Assembly: GCA_020747065.1 (NCBI GenBank)
Contig: JAGMVK010000003.1
Span: 1,550,001-1,614,000, forward strand
Length of the DNA stretch: 64,000 nt
Direction: 5' to 3'
Source: Cadophora sp. MPI-SDFR-AT-0126
Taxonomy: Eukaryota > Ascomycota > Leotiomycetes > Helotiales > Ploettnerulaceae
In this document: positions 47,941-57,590 of the stretch, in pieces
Numbering within the stretch: position 1 is the stretch's first letter
Layout of the letters: each line of letters starts with the position of its first letter
Made by a program: the position numbers and the translations under genes
The notes under the pieces: generated by a model
What the model saw: only the letters and a program-made list of their open reading frames with translations
The model's database searches: none
What the model was told of the DNA's origin: nothing

Positions 47941-48427
47941 TCAAGAAGTTGAGCGACAAGGCCCGCTTGCCTACGAGAGGAAGTGCCTTCGCTGCGGGAT
48001 ATGATCTGTATGCTGCGAAGGATACGGTTGTTCCTGCGAGGGGAAAGGTCTTGGTTGATACCGATATCAGTATGGCTGTGCCGGCAGGAACTTGTTTGTT
48101 ACCCCTTCCTCCTTCCCTCCAATCACTCAATTGGAGTCAATTGAAGCCTTGCTGATATTTCTCGGGTGGTTAGACGGTCGTATCGCACCGCGCTCTGGTC
48201 TGGCTTCCAAGCATATGATCGATACCGGCGCTGGAGTCATTGACGCGGATTACCGTGGCCAGGTCAAGGTTCTACTGTTCAACCACGGCGAGAAGGATTT
48301 CGAGGTTAAGGAAGGAGATCGTGTTGCACAGCTGGTGCTGGAGAGGATTTATACACCGGAAGTGCTTGAGGTCAAGGAATTGGAGGAGAGTGTTAGAGGT
48401 GCGGGGGGATTTGGGAGTACTGGTTAG
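47763..48427 (+). CDS. dUTPase (deoxyuridine 5'-triphosphate nucleotidohydrolase)
   Basis: Two exons (47763-48093 and 48174-48427) give 194 residues. It hydrolyses dUTP to dUMP and pyrophosphate, keeping uracil out of DNA and feeding dTMP synthesis; the enzyme is a homotrimer. All five family motifs are present: AGYDLYAA (about 78-85), PRSGLA (116-121), [19 protein letters not shown] (about 129-147), [12 protein letters not shown] (about 160-171) and the P-loop-like C-terminal [10 protein letters not shown]. The splice (ACT T|GTTTGT) restores [13 protein letters not shown]; the donor is unusual but the protein join is exact. The N-terminal 37 residues are disordered with a basic PLPKRQKPN patch; Met38 (47874) is an alternative start that would leave the core intact. 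It converges with the kinase gene, leaving about 250 nt between stops. Confidence 0.95.
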
Positions 48428-48681
48428 AGGGCATCTGATATGTTACTTCTAGGATATAGGGCTGGGGAGAGAGACTTATGGCAAAGATATGACTGGACTG
48501 GACGTTGGGAGTTACTGGACGGGTTTATGGAAAATAGACGAGAGACGAGACACGAACAGTACGCCAGAGACAGGAACATCTCGTTTGCTTCCGATTAGAT
48601 GTGGAAAAATCTATAAGATCAAAAGACACTTTGAAACCCAATGCCGCTTGCATACCAACTCCATCTGTCTATCTATCCCAT

Positions 48682-49946
48682 CTATACCTTCTCCGCAACA
48701 AACTTGACCTCGGGGAATTTCAAGCAGTCCAGATTTCGCACAAGTCTAACTTCCGCCGCCTTCGACGTAACCAGTTTCAACTTCTTAGTATCTGCTTCTG
48801 TATCTCGTGCACCGACCTGGCTATGGTATTTCTCCAATTCTTCGTCTCTCTGCTTCTTCGTCCTCGTCAGAACTTCATGCATGCTTGCAAGAACCTTCTC
48901 AGTCGCTTTCGCAAGCGGTAGCTCTGTAGCTGCTACCTCATCACCACTAACCCACGAAGAAGTCTCCATCAAACCCGAAATATTGTTCACAGCTTCTCTC
49001 AACCGAACTAACATTAATGCTGCGAACATATCTCCCGTTCCGCTGAAGAAACAATCAATAGCTGGGATCTTAATGCCGAAGATTCGCGGTGCCGCGCTAG
49101 AAGAGAAAGTCGATCCGACAACGGAGAGAGATGGTGTTGCACCAGGTGTTGGAAAGGCTACTGATGTGATCAGGATGTGTGGGATTCTGTACTGTTCGTG
49201 TAACGACGTTATGGCTTGCTTTAAGCTTTCCATATCCACGATCTTCACTCCTGACAAAGTCCTGTTCCGATCAGCACCACCCGCCCTACCTGAGAACAAG
49301 ACACCAAACTTACTCTGCCTCGAACTGGTTCGGCAGTATCAGATCCGCATCTTTGATCAAGTTCTTGTATGCCGGCACTACATCCTCTGCCACGTATAGC
49401 TTCCCATTGTCTCCCATAACCGGATCAAGCACCCAGAAGAAACTGCCCGGTTCCATTGTAGATTTGTATTTCAGATCTCGCGCGATGGTTCCGACGGCTT
49501 CGACAGAGGCAGCGCCAGGGAGGTAGCCAGAGAGCATCATTTGAAAATCGTCGAGGTATGAGTCTTTCAGGCCCTGGTAAAGATCGGTGATTTCTTGCGC
49601 TGTGGCTCGGGTGCCTTTGGCTTGACCGTATCCCAGGTGATTGCCTAGAAACTTCGTCAGCTGTTTTCTCCTGCGAAAATCTGACGGTTGCGAACTTACT
49701 GAATTGTACTGTATTCAGAGCAGCTACTTCACAACCCAGAGACTGCATAGCGAACGTCGCCATGGTGTTCCCGACATATCTTTCCAGGTCTTAGTCTCCC
49801 ACTCCGACCTGGTCTTCAGATGGCAGACTCACCCGTAAACTACCTTCGGCACAATGTCAGTCTCGTCCTAGGAGTCGGTGTGGTGTCCCTACATGACTGG
49901 CAATCGCAAGCACGCGGGTTTCAGGCACTGGATGCTCTGAAGACAT
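48682..49946 (-). CDS. Pyridoxal/pyridoxine kinase
   Basis: Five exons (49946-49893, 49843-49833, 49779-49700, 49644-49314, 49261-48682) give 351 residues. It phosphorylates pyridoxal, pyridoxine or pyridoxamine with ATP in the vitamin B6 salvage pathway, in the cytosol. Family features: RVLAIASHVVYGYVGN at the N-terminus, NTVQFSNHLGYG, the SGYLPG loop, FFWVLDPVMGDNGKLYV, DLILPNQFEAETLSGV, then VGSTFSSS and the ribokinase-superfamily catalytic segment CFFSGTGDMFAALM (GTGD Asp general base). The C-terminal tail from about residue 250 carries a Lys/Glu-rich helix (TRTKKQRDEELEKY). Exon 2 is only 11 nt and encodes V-V-Y-G, conserved in the family, so the micro-exon is needed. Start ATG at 49946. 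Related to yeast BUD16/BUD17. Confidence 0.93.
49833..49843 (-). other. 11-nt micro-exon of the pyridoxal kinase gene
   Basis: Exon 2, GTAGTTTACGG on the minus strand, is flanked by an AAG acceptor and a GTGAGT donor. It encodes Val-Val-Tyr plus two bases of Gly and links SH (exon 1) to YVGN (exon 3). The resulting SHVVYGYVGN matches the family N-terminal strand, where other members read SHVVHGYVGN. Flanking introns are 49 nt (49892-49844) and 53 nt (49832-49780). Without the exon the conserved segment is lost and frame breaks. Confidence 0.85.
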
Positions 49947-50420
49947 TGTTGCTTTCGCAGAATGATTTATGGCTACAGGGTAGCAGCAAAGGCAGGGGAC
50001 AACCCGAAATTCACGAAATATTATAGAGGAAAGGCATACAGAGTTGCTGGCAGAGCGAGTCGCATTCTTGCTCAGTTATGAAATATTTTCGTATCTCGGA
50101 GTCATGGTCGTTGTGACATAGGTGGGGTCGATCGTTACTGCGAGTTACCCCGCGCTAGGCCTAATGCAAGTTGAGAGCTGCAGATGGGAAATGCGAATAT
50201 TCAATTCGAGACTGTTGTGCGTAGAAAAATCAGAAGGGAAAGTTGCATTTCTTTACGTCGTAAACACACAGTCTTGGGAACAGCAAATTCCATAGTCTCG
50301 CCCATGCATGTAAAAACAGCAGTCGTTCATATCCATAAAGTCAACCATCACGCCGCATTTTGGAATATGCTGTAAAACCTTCATACCGTCATTTATTACC
50401 ACAATCCGCCATAGTTTCAT
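49947..50420. other. Spacer: kinase promoter and PCNA 3' flank
   Basis: 474 nt between two minus-strand genes. No frame of note. It must contain the kinase promoter and the PCNA transcript end. Confidence 0.6.
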
Positions 50421-51421
50421 CTATTCCTCATCACCAATCTAGATATATGGTCAGCATGTAGAGAGAAACAATTTGACTTCAGAGAGCATACCTTAGGAGC
50501 CAAGTAGAACCGAAGGTAACTGCTTCCAGCCAGAGCATATTCGACCAACAGAGGGACTTCGTTCGAAAGGCAGAGCTTGACAGTCTTTGACAAACCGGCA
50601 GCCTTGCAGAAGTTGACGAGGTATTTGAGGGAAAAGGTCAAGGCGACAGGCTCGGTGAGCTCGATCTCGACATTCAGGTCTGGTTTCTCAACATTGCTGT
50701 GGCTTCGCAGGGTGACGGCACCATTTCCAATATCACCAGAGCAAGAGAACTTGACACCGTCCTTCGAGGCTTCGATCGAGACTGTGAAAAGAAACGACTT
50801 AGCCACAGAAAACAAGACATGACAAAGTGCAAACATACCGGACTCAGACAAAGCCATGAGATCTCTGCAGATTCTGCTGAACTCAGAAGAAGGCATGCTA
50901 ATGGTAGCAGCATATTCCGTATCTGGGATACCCAAGTGCTCCTGGTCAATATCCATGAGCTTCAGGTCATACTCGCTCAATCTATCACTCTCGCTGCTCT
51001 CGAAGACCAAGTTGAGAACGTCAGGCGCATCCTCTGCCTTGAGGGTGAGGATATCCTCGTTCTGTGCGGCGCGGAGGACCTTTGTAAGGGAGGTAAGGTT
51101 GAGACCGAGGGCGACGTTGCGATCGCATCGAAATGGGGAGAAACTCTCTGCCTTGAGCATCATGGACACGAGCGCAACGTGGGAATTGTCCATAGCTTGG
51201 AGGGCGACACCGGAGTCATTGCAGTCGAAGTTGCAGTCCTGGACGAGATCCTTGATCGCATCGACGATCTAGAGAAGTTAGTACGTCCAGCAGAAGAGTG
51301 CTGGTGCAGAAAAACTGCTCACCTTCTTCAGGAGATCAGCCTGCTCGAGACGTGCTTCCAACACTGGAACCCCACAGTTAGCATCATCATAGGAGGGGTA
51401 TGTTAGGGTAAAAATCTCACT
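50421..51421 (-). CDS. PCNA, DNA polymerase sliding clamp
   Basis: Five coding parts (51421, 51363-51323, 51268-50839, 50781-50492, 50438-50421) give 259 residues, the usual PCNA length. It forms the homotrimeric ring that holds replicative polymerases on DNA and recruits repair, ligation and chromatin factors. Seen: [37 protein letters not shown], the acidic interdomain loop with [13 protein letters not shown] (119-131), the modification site Lys164 (ASKDGVKF, same number as in yeast and human), and the C-terminus FYLAPKIGDEE. The last exon encodes only IGDEE. The ATG is created by splicing: A at 51421 is followed by a 57-nt intron and TG begins at 51363. Two MCB sites lie about 150 nt upstream. 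Confidence 0.96.
51364..51420 (-). other. Intron that interrupts the PCNA start codon (A|TG)
   Basis: A 57-nt intron with donor GTGAGA, a canonical branch site GCTAAC about a dozen nt before the 3' end, and acceptor CCAG. Removing it joins AAGA to TGTTGGAAG and creates the only ATG that gives the canonical N-terminus MLEARLEQ. Unspliced, that frame has GTG-TTG at this place and no ATG. Protein synthesis from the expected start therefore depends on splicing. Confidence 0.85.
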
Positions 51422-51570
51422 CTTGGAGGTTTAAATATGAGGGGATTGACAAGATATTTGAAACTTGAAAAGGCGTAGAAGTTGAGTGGTCTCCGTGGTT
51501 TTGCTTTGCGTTGCGGTATTGTGATGTTCGATGTTGATGAGGGAGGAAAATGATGAACAATGGAAAATGG

Positions 51571-51591
51571 ACGCGTTCGCGACCAACGCGT
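51571..51591. promoter_or_regulatory. Paired MluI cell-cycle boxes upstream of PCNA
   Basis: Two perfect palindromic ACGCGT sites, at 51571-51576 and 51586-51591, are separated by 9 nt that include TTCGCGA (SCB-like). They lie 150-170 nt upstream of the PCNA start on the minus strand. In yeasts such boxes are bound by MBF and drive G1/S expression of DNA synthesis genes, PCNA (POL30) among them. Two sites this close are very unlikely by chance, so I regard them as real control elements. Confidence 0.75.
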
Positions 51592-54500
51592 GAATTCGGT
51601 TCCAGGTTGGCGTTAAGTGGCTGGCCTACGGGCCTGAGGCAGCAACATGGAAAAGGGGCAGATAACGGACTGTAAACAAAGAGAAGGAACCAAAGTTGAA
51701 AATTCAAAATCACTTGTACCACGCTCCATTGATGATTTGGATTTCTAAATTTGAGTCCCAGGACGTAACACACATCCCATGACCGTGCAAAGAATGAATT
51801 TGGCTAGACTTAGTAGTCAACCATCTGGTTCCGAAGATGACCCCTTGGCCAGGCAAAAACCCACAACAGCGTCTTGTTTCCAATCGGCTTAATGCTAATG
51901 TACAAATATATCCCGCTACGTGGTTGGAGAAGAGCGGTAGGGTCTCGAAACCAAAAGAAATTATAACATCAGTGGTAAGGACGAGTCGTTCCAAGTCACA
52001 TCATGATGTCCGCCGAATGGTTCAATCTCCCTAGAGGAGTCCATAAATACTTTGCATTGGCCGACATCTGTGAAAAGCAGCAAGCCTCTCAAGACTTTCT
52101 GACATGGCCCATTATAGGTTTGCTACTATCGCGAAAGAGCTGAACAGAGAGCCTTGCATCGACATTTCTCGCTTAGCTGTTGAGTCCGATAGGTGTCTGG
52201 GCATCTATTCACCAGTACCAGCCTGGTTGGTCGGATTGATGGAATTGACTTTATGTGTGGAAGATCGGAAGCAAAAGTGTTAGCATGATGCTACACTGAC
52301 ATAATGTCAGAGCTATTAATGCACATGTGAATGGAGTCTTTCGGGGGAGACGCTGTCAAACAGACATCTATTTTCGAAGTATGCCTTGCACCAAGTCAAT
52401 AATCGATCACACGGGTACGTAATATGCGAGGATCAAAGAGAGACCAAATAATTCTGTCAAGTAGTCAAGGATCAAACCTGATCTGTCTGATGATAGCGTC
52501 AACAAGTTGACGAGAGGCACACTGGACATAAGTTCTGACCATACATGCTGAGTAAGTGCTGACTGACGGTGGCATTACTTTGAGTCAAAACTCAACACCC
52601 CAATAGAATCATCCCAAAGAGCTACAAAGGGCTGAGTAAACTACAGAGTATTCGAGGTAATCGCGGGACGCCTCGAACTGGTTGTGCGTGAAGACAAAAA
52701 TTGGCCTTCCGGTAGATAAGGTTCGAAGGACTGCACGTTCAGCACTGACTGAGCATGCATTAGTGCCAGACAACGTTTTGCGCCCCCAGAAACTTGAAAA
52801 CGATAAGACGAAGATCATGGCGATCAGATATGGTTCGAGTGTTTGTTAGACAGTAGGTTTGGAGAACAAGGCCCAGAATCGAGACATGTTGACTAGGGTA
52901 GGTGGAGGGGATTCGGGAGTGATGAGTGAGATCGGAAAATACCCACTTTATTTTGAAGTATGCCGGGAAAAGAGTTTAGGGACCCTGAGACGATCGGTAT
53001 AGCTTTCAGATCAGCAAGACAGGTAGATCATAGCTCGTTCAATCCGACGTCTTGGTGCGAATACCTCTTTCTCGCAGAATTTCTTACGATGGCAAACGGA
53101 TTTTTGACAAATGGTGTGTGTTCTTGTGGCGACAGCCAGAAGCAAATCCACGATCGGTAGACCGATCTCTTTCTACTTGAAGCCCCGTCAGGAGACAAAT
53201 GGTCCTGGCAGCATCCCCAGCATGAATCCGATACCCAGAGAAGAATGTTGACCGCAGAGGAGGAACTTTCGCCCGAAGCTCGCGGTCCTGTCGAAGCTCG
53301 TCATGAGTGGGCAGACTACAATTCCACGAAGCGGAGTCCTTGTCAGCAATAGACGTCAAAGACTATCAGTAGACAAAGTGGACAAAGGAGAGAGCTGTGG
53401 TATACAGCCTCTGGCGTACGTTCACCTGGCATCAACAGGATGACTTGTCTAGTATTAGGAAGTTTCGAAGATCGGGGAGCTCGAAGGCCGTGGAGGTATG
53501 TATCCCAAGACCATCTGTTAGGATTAGCTTGCGAAGCTTGTGAGGGCATTCCCATATGTGTTTCCACAATGGTAGCAAATGCGCTTGAGGTTGTTGGAAT
53601 CTTCATCTAGATCTACCATTTCCTTGCCATGTCTCGGGACATTGTCTGACACTAAATTTCTGGCTCATCTCCCAGGGGACAGATGATCTTTCAAAGTAGC
53701 CAAAGCAAAAACAGTAACGTCGATGATGTCCGAAAGGCAGGCGACGAAAAGGGAATTCGAGTCGGTCGGCATTGATGACAGCTCTGACGAAACACAAGCT
53801 GGACGGCGCACAGCAGCACTATGCGTCCAGTAAATTCTACCAGCTCGTAACTCACGTACAGGGCCTGCTGTTGTGTTCTCTTCGCGGCAGTAAGAGAGGC
53901 GGATGACATGTGAGAAGAAGATGAGTCCTCGAGACTAGTTCTGGGAAAAGGGAGACTTTTTCGGGAGATTTCGAGTGGCTCGAAGGCAAAAGAACCTCCG
54001 GATTGACGAAGGAGAAATTGACATGAGAACAAAGTAGGACGTCGTAAGTGAAGTACGACGATGTGAGTAAGCAATAGTCAGAAGGGTGTAACTGTTGACT
54101 TTGGTTCTCGGCCGGTATAGGACAGAATTGGAAGTGTTGGACGGTATTTGGAACATCAAAATCACAGTCGGCTACTTTCAAAGGACTTCTGGCCCCCATC
54201 TACAGAAGTCCCTCGGTACAACTTGCGCACCGATTCTTGTGCAGCAGAACAATTTTGATGTTCTTCTGTAGTGCAAAGCGATGTCATCGTCGTCTCCAAG
54301 GCGGCACAGCGGACCGAGTGCATCTTGCTCGTCAAACAGCACGGCGACCTTGCCAGCCCAATCCGAGTGTTCGACAACGCCGTTCTCCCACGAGATTAAG
54401 CTTCGGTCACACTGCTACAAGCCCAGCTCATAAGGCTGAAGGATATCTAAGACGGGTGTTCTCTATTCACCGACGGGTCGCGGCAGGTATGGCAGCAACC

Positions 54501-55210
54501 GGCTGTGACGTCTCTTCTCTTAGAGCTGCCGTTGGATGTCTCTCGTTCCATAAATACGGCCAGTTGAAGGCCGATCAGCCAACACACCGCGAAATGAGGT
54601 TGCACAAAGAGATCTCAGCTCAGAGACTACAAGGATCAGCCGGGCAGGCATGTGTTCTGTTCTGTTCAGTTCTTTTCTGATCTCTCAGCCCCCAGCCGTT
54701 TCATATCCTTATGTGGCGCCATGTAATCCGACGGCACAGCATGCAGCTTGCATCTTGAGATGAATGATGAGAGGGTACTGTAGCATGGAGGGGAGAGGGG
54801 GCAGAGGGAGAAGAGAGGACAGGAAAGTGGAGGGGTTGATGTGGGATGGGATCAAGGGTCGAGATCGACGGGTGATGATTTCGGGAGCCAGCGTAGCGAG
54901 CCAGGGAGGAAGGGAGGGAGCCAAAATGCACCGATCTCATCGAGGCCGGGAAAGAGCTAGAGCTAGAGCTGTCCAAAAACAACATCAACGTCGCTCCCTG
55001 ACCCAACGGAAACAGCTGTGATCGTCAAGAGCCAAACATTGGAGCTTACCCCCGGAAATTTAATCTCGTTCTGTTCAGTCCAGTTCAGTTCAGTGGCTGC
55101 GCTCATCAGCTTACATAAACATGCATATTTTACTTACGAAGTTAGGCGCGCTGCGTGCTGCATGCACAGCAGCAACAGGCGATGACAGGCACCATCGAGC
55201 CGACCTGGAA

Positions 55211-55270
55211 GGAGGGGAGGGGAGGGGAGGGGAGGGGAGGGGAGGGGAGGGTAGGGTAGGGTAGGGTAGG
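55211..55270 (+). repeat. (GGGGA)n followed by (GGGTA)n minisatellite
   Basis: About nine GGGGA units followed by four to five GGGTA units, read directly from the sequence. Every unit has three or four Gs, so the tract could fold into G-quadruplexes on the plus strand. Confidence 0.85.
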
Positions 55271-55312
55271 CCCGGCAGGGGCAGGGGCGGGGCTTGGTGC
55301 CACCGAACAGCT

Positions 55313-55348
55313 GTGGGTTGTGGGTTAGTGGGTTAGTTAGTGGGTTAG
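55313..55348 (+). repeat. Telomere-like GGGTTA-containing repeat
   Basis: Imperfect units of GGGTTAGT and GGGTTGT that contain the GGGTTA hexamer of fungal telomeres three times, spaced by GT or GTTAGT. Short and degenerate, so it may be chance slippage rather than a true interstitial telomeric sequence. Confidence 0.55.
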
Positions 55349-55390
55349 CAGAACGGACGGCTGTTCTATTTTAAAAGGGGCTATGTAAAC

Positions 55391-55410
55391 CTCACTCACT
55401 CACTCACTCG
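55391..55410 (+). repeat. (CTCA)n microsatellite
   Basis: About five CTCA units in a row, part of the repeat cluster that starts near 55080. Confidence 0.7.
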
Positions 55411-56043
55411 ACCATAATAGTTGATTTTACTCGCTATGTGCACCAACGATAACACGCGGTGCAAACAACGTCCGTCTTTGATTCTTCGTGCTTGTCACTG
55501 CCGTTGTTACCATCTGGTAGGTAACCTGGAATCAAAATAAGTTGAACTGCGCATTTCCGTGCGGCCATGTGAACGAACCAGCATGTACGCTCCTTATTTG
55601 GGACACTTCAGATGCCTGCCCTGGCTGACTAGCTGGTAACGTTGAATTTCCACACTAACTCTCGGCTCTGCATGGTTGGCAGTGTTTCGAACAATAAACA
55701 CCCTACCTGTCTCAATCTCGTCTCCGCGGCAGTCGGGACTGCCCATCTTACCATCGTGGTTCGTTTGCTATCCAGCGCGACCAATTTGCACTGCGCGCCC
55801 ATATTTTCAGCTCCGAGATGTCACTTCCAACGCGCTTGTGTGCTGTGACGGATGCTCGTAAATGTATAATCTTGTAGAAATTGAATCTGACATCATGCTA
55901 AAAGAAGGGTATAGAAGTGTCCCACCGTCGAGTGTTTCCCACTGCGACCATTTTAAACCAAACGAATGTTCTAGTCTGACTCCAATAAACCATCCAGAGT
56001 ATATACGCCGCCCAATGAATGCATGTCATGAACAAATCGTCAC

Positions 56044-57590
56044 CTATGAGTTCCTCCGTGATTTGCACTTGTCGTGTGCCATATGGCCGTTCCTGGCAGT
56101 AGTCCTCGTAAACTCAGCGCCGCAGTTTGGACAGCTTGATTTCTGTGCTGCACCGGACTTCTCTCGTTGATGGCGAAGCAAGTTGCTAAATGTGGAAAAT
56201 TGTCGCCCATTACAGCCATGCTCCCAGCATTGTGGCTTAGGACGGCTGTGGACCACTCGCACATGGTCGCCGGAGTCAGTCGATCCCATCGTCGGACTCA
56301 CTTGGTTCCGGAACTGGACGGCTGGATCTGTAGCTGAAGAAAGAGACAAAGAATGTGGTCGACCGGCAAAAGCTTGCATACCAGGCTCTCCACCAGTGTT
56401 GGAGAAAGGGATAGTGTATGCTGGGTTCGATGTGAAATCGTTTGGTCCCCTGAGCGGAAGAATTAGTGACCGGAATTTGAACGCAGAAGGTAATGTAAAC
56501 TTACATAGTGAAGACTGGTCCGTACATGTCCGAGGATGAGTGGTCGTTCAACGGAGGTGAATATGGCGCGAGGAACGAGTTACTTCCCAAAGCCGGAGAA
56601 CTCTGTAGTGAGCCTTGCGAAAGGAGAGGAGAAGGAGTAAGGTTGGTTGCATATTCTGGAAGTGTCCTAGGCAACAAGTCTGGCGAACCATTTTGAGATG
56701 CAATGTAAGGATTGCTCCGGTTGCTCGTGTTGCTCGCGGACCTTTCCCTCCTCAGTTGCGTCTTTGAATCCCGTCGAGCATGGTCTCGCTGCCGCTTCAG
56801 CTCTCTCTGCTCTGGAGTGAGGTTGGCTCGAGGAGGACTGGAAGAAAGAGATCTCGAGTACACTGGAAGAAGCTTTGGCTCGTCGTATAACGAGGGAGTT
56901 AACTGTCCAGGGTTTAGGTTCTGGTTCTGGGGAATGAACTGATCGTTCATCTCGAATTCTAGAAGGATTAGTGCCAGTGAAGTCTACTTTGTACTCTGCA
57001 ACTTACGAGGCCAAGTATATGTGTGACGAATACCAGAGTGCATACCGGCATCAAACCGGGAGTCAAACTGCTGAATTCCCAGAGTGCTGTACCAGTTTGT
57101 TAGTATACTAAGTTCAAGAGGTTCTGGAAGTACCAGATGCATACCTCATGGTTGCGGGATTGGAATTTGAGCGTATGGATCTCTGATCACTAAGATGCTG
57201 ATGCTCTCCTGGGAAAGACTGGGCAGGGTCGAGTCTAAGTAGTGGTGCAGATCCCGAATGTTCTTCAGTTGCGTTGAGGTAGGACCAGTTGGCATCCAAG
57301 TCACTGTCAGAAAGAAGTGGAAAAGGGGTGTACTGCTGTGGAACTGGAGCTGTGACGATGGTTTTGGGCGAAGGATGGGAGCCTTGATCAAGGAAGTCTG
57401 GAGGTGATGTAGTGCGAAAGTCGGGAGAGTGATGAATGCCTGAGGAAGTGCTTCCTTGCTCGTTTGGAGGCGATAGGTTGGTGATATTTAGACCCTGGAA
57501 CTTTGCGGCAGTCGAGGAGAGACGACTGTTGGATCTTGATCTGCATTGACGTGAGTCTTGTACACTCGGGTCTATATAGAAAGCATCCAT
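56044..57590 (-). CDS. C2H2-type zinc-finger regulator with disordered N-terminus
   Basis: Four exons (57590-57145, 57086-57007, 56958-56505, 56449-56044) join in frame to 461 residues. The first about 360 residues are Ser/Pro/Asn/Gln-rich and disordered, with a basic, bZIP-like patch (LTPEQRELKRQRDHARRDSK, then QLRRERSAS) but no leucine zipper after it. The C-terminal 75 residues hold two zinc-binding units: CWEHGCNGRQFSTFSNLLRH and CPNCGAEFTRTTARNGHMAH followed by DKC. This pairing is typical of a family of filamentous-ascomycete regulators; the exact target is unknown to me. Nuclear location is likely from the RRNS end and the basic patch. The longer first frame begins with GTG (57629); I chose the ATG at 57590 (MDAFYIDPSVQD). 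Confidence 0.85.

Larger units (their letters stand above)
51592..56043. other. Long gene-poor spacer, about 4.4 kb
   Basis: Three abutting minus-strand frames between 53084 and 53797 (one ends CFVRAVINADRLEFPFRR-type sequence, another begins MTSIADKDSASWNC) might be a decayed gene. They lie in different frames without clear splice signals, so I do not annotate a gene. The frame at 54237-54680 starts with TTG. Simple repeats near 54955 (GAGCTA)n and 55080-55410 are noted separately where distinct. Nothing else recognised. Confidence 0.4.

Noticed and set aside
53084..53797. Three abutting minus-strand frames that might form one gene
   Set aside because: They are in different frames, junctions lack clear GT-AG signals, and none shows a known motif. 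Left as a possible relic in the spacer note.
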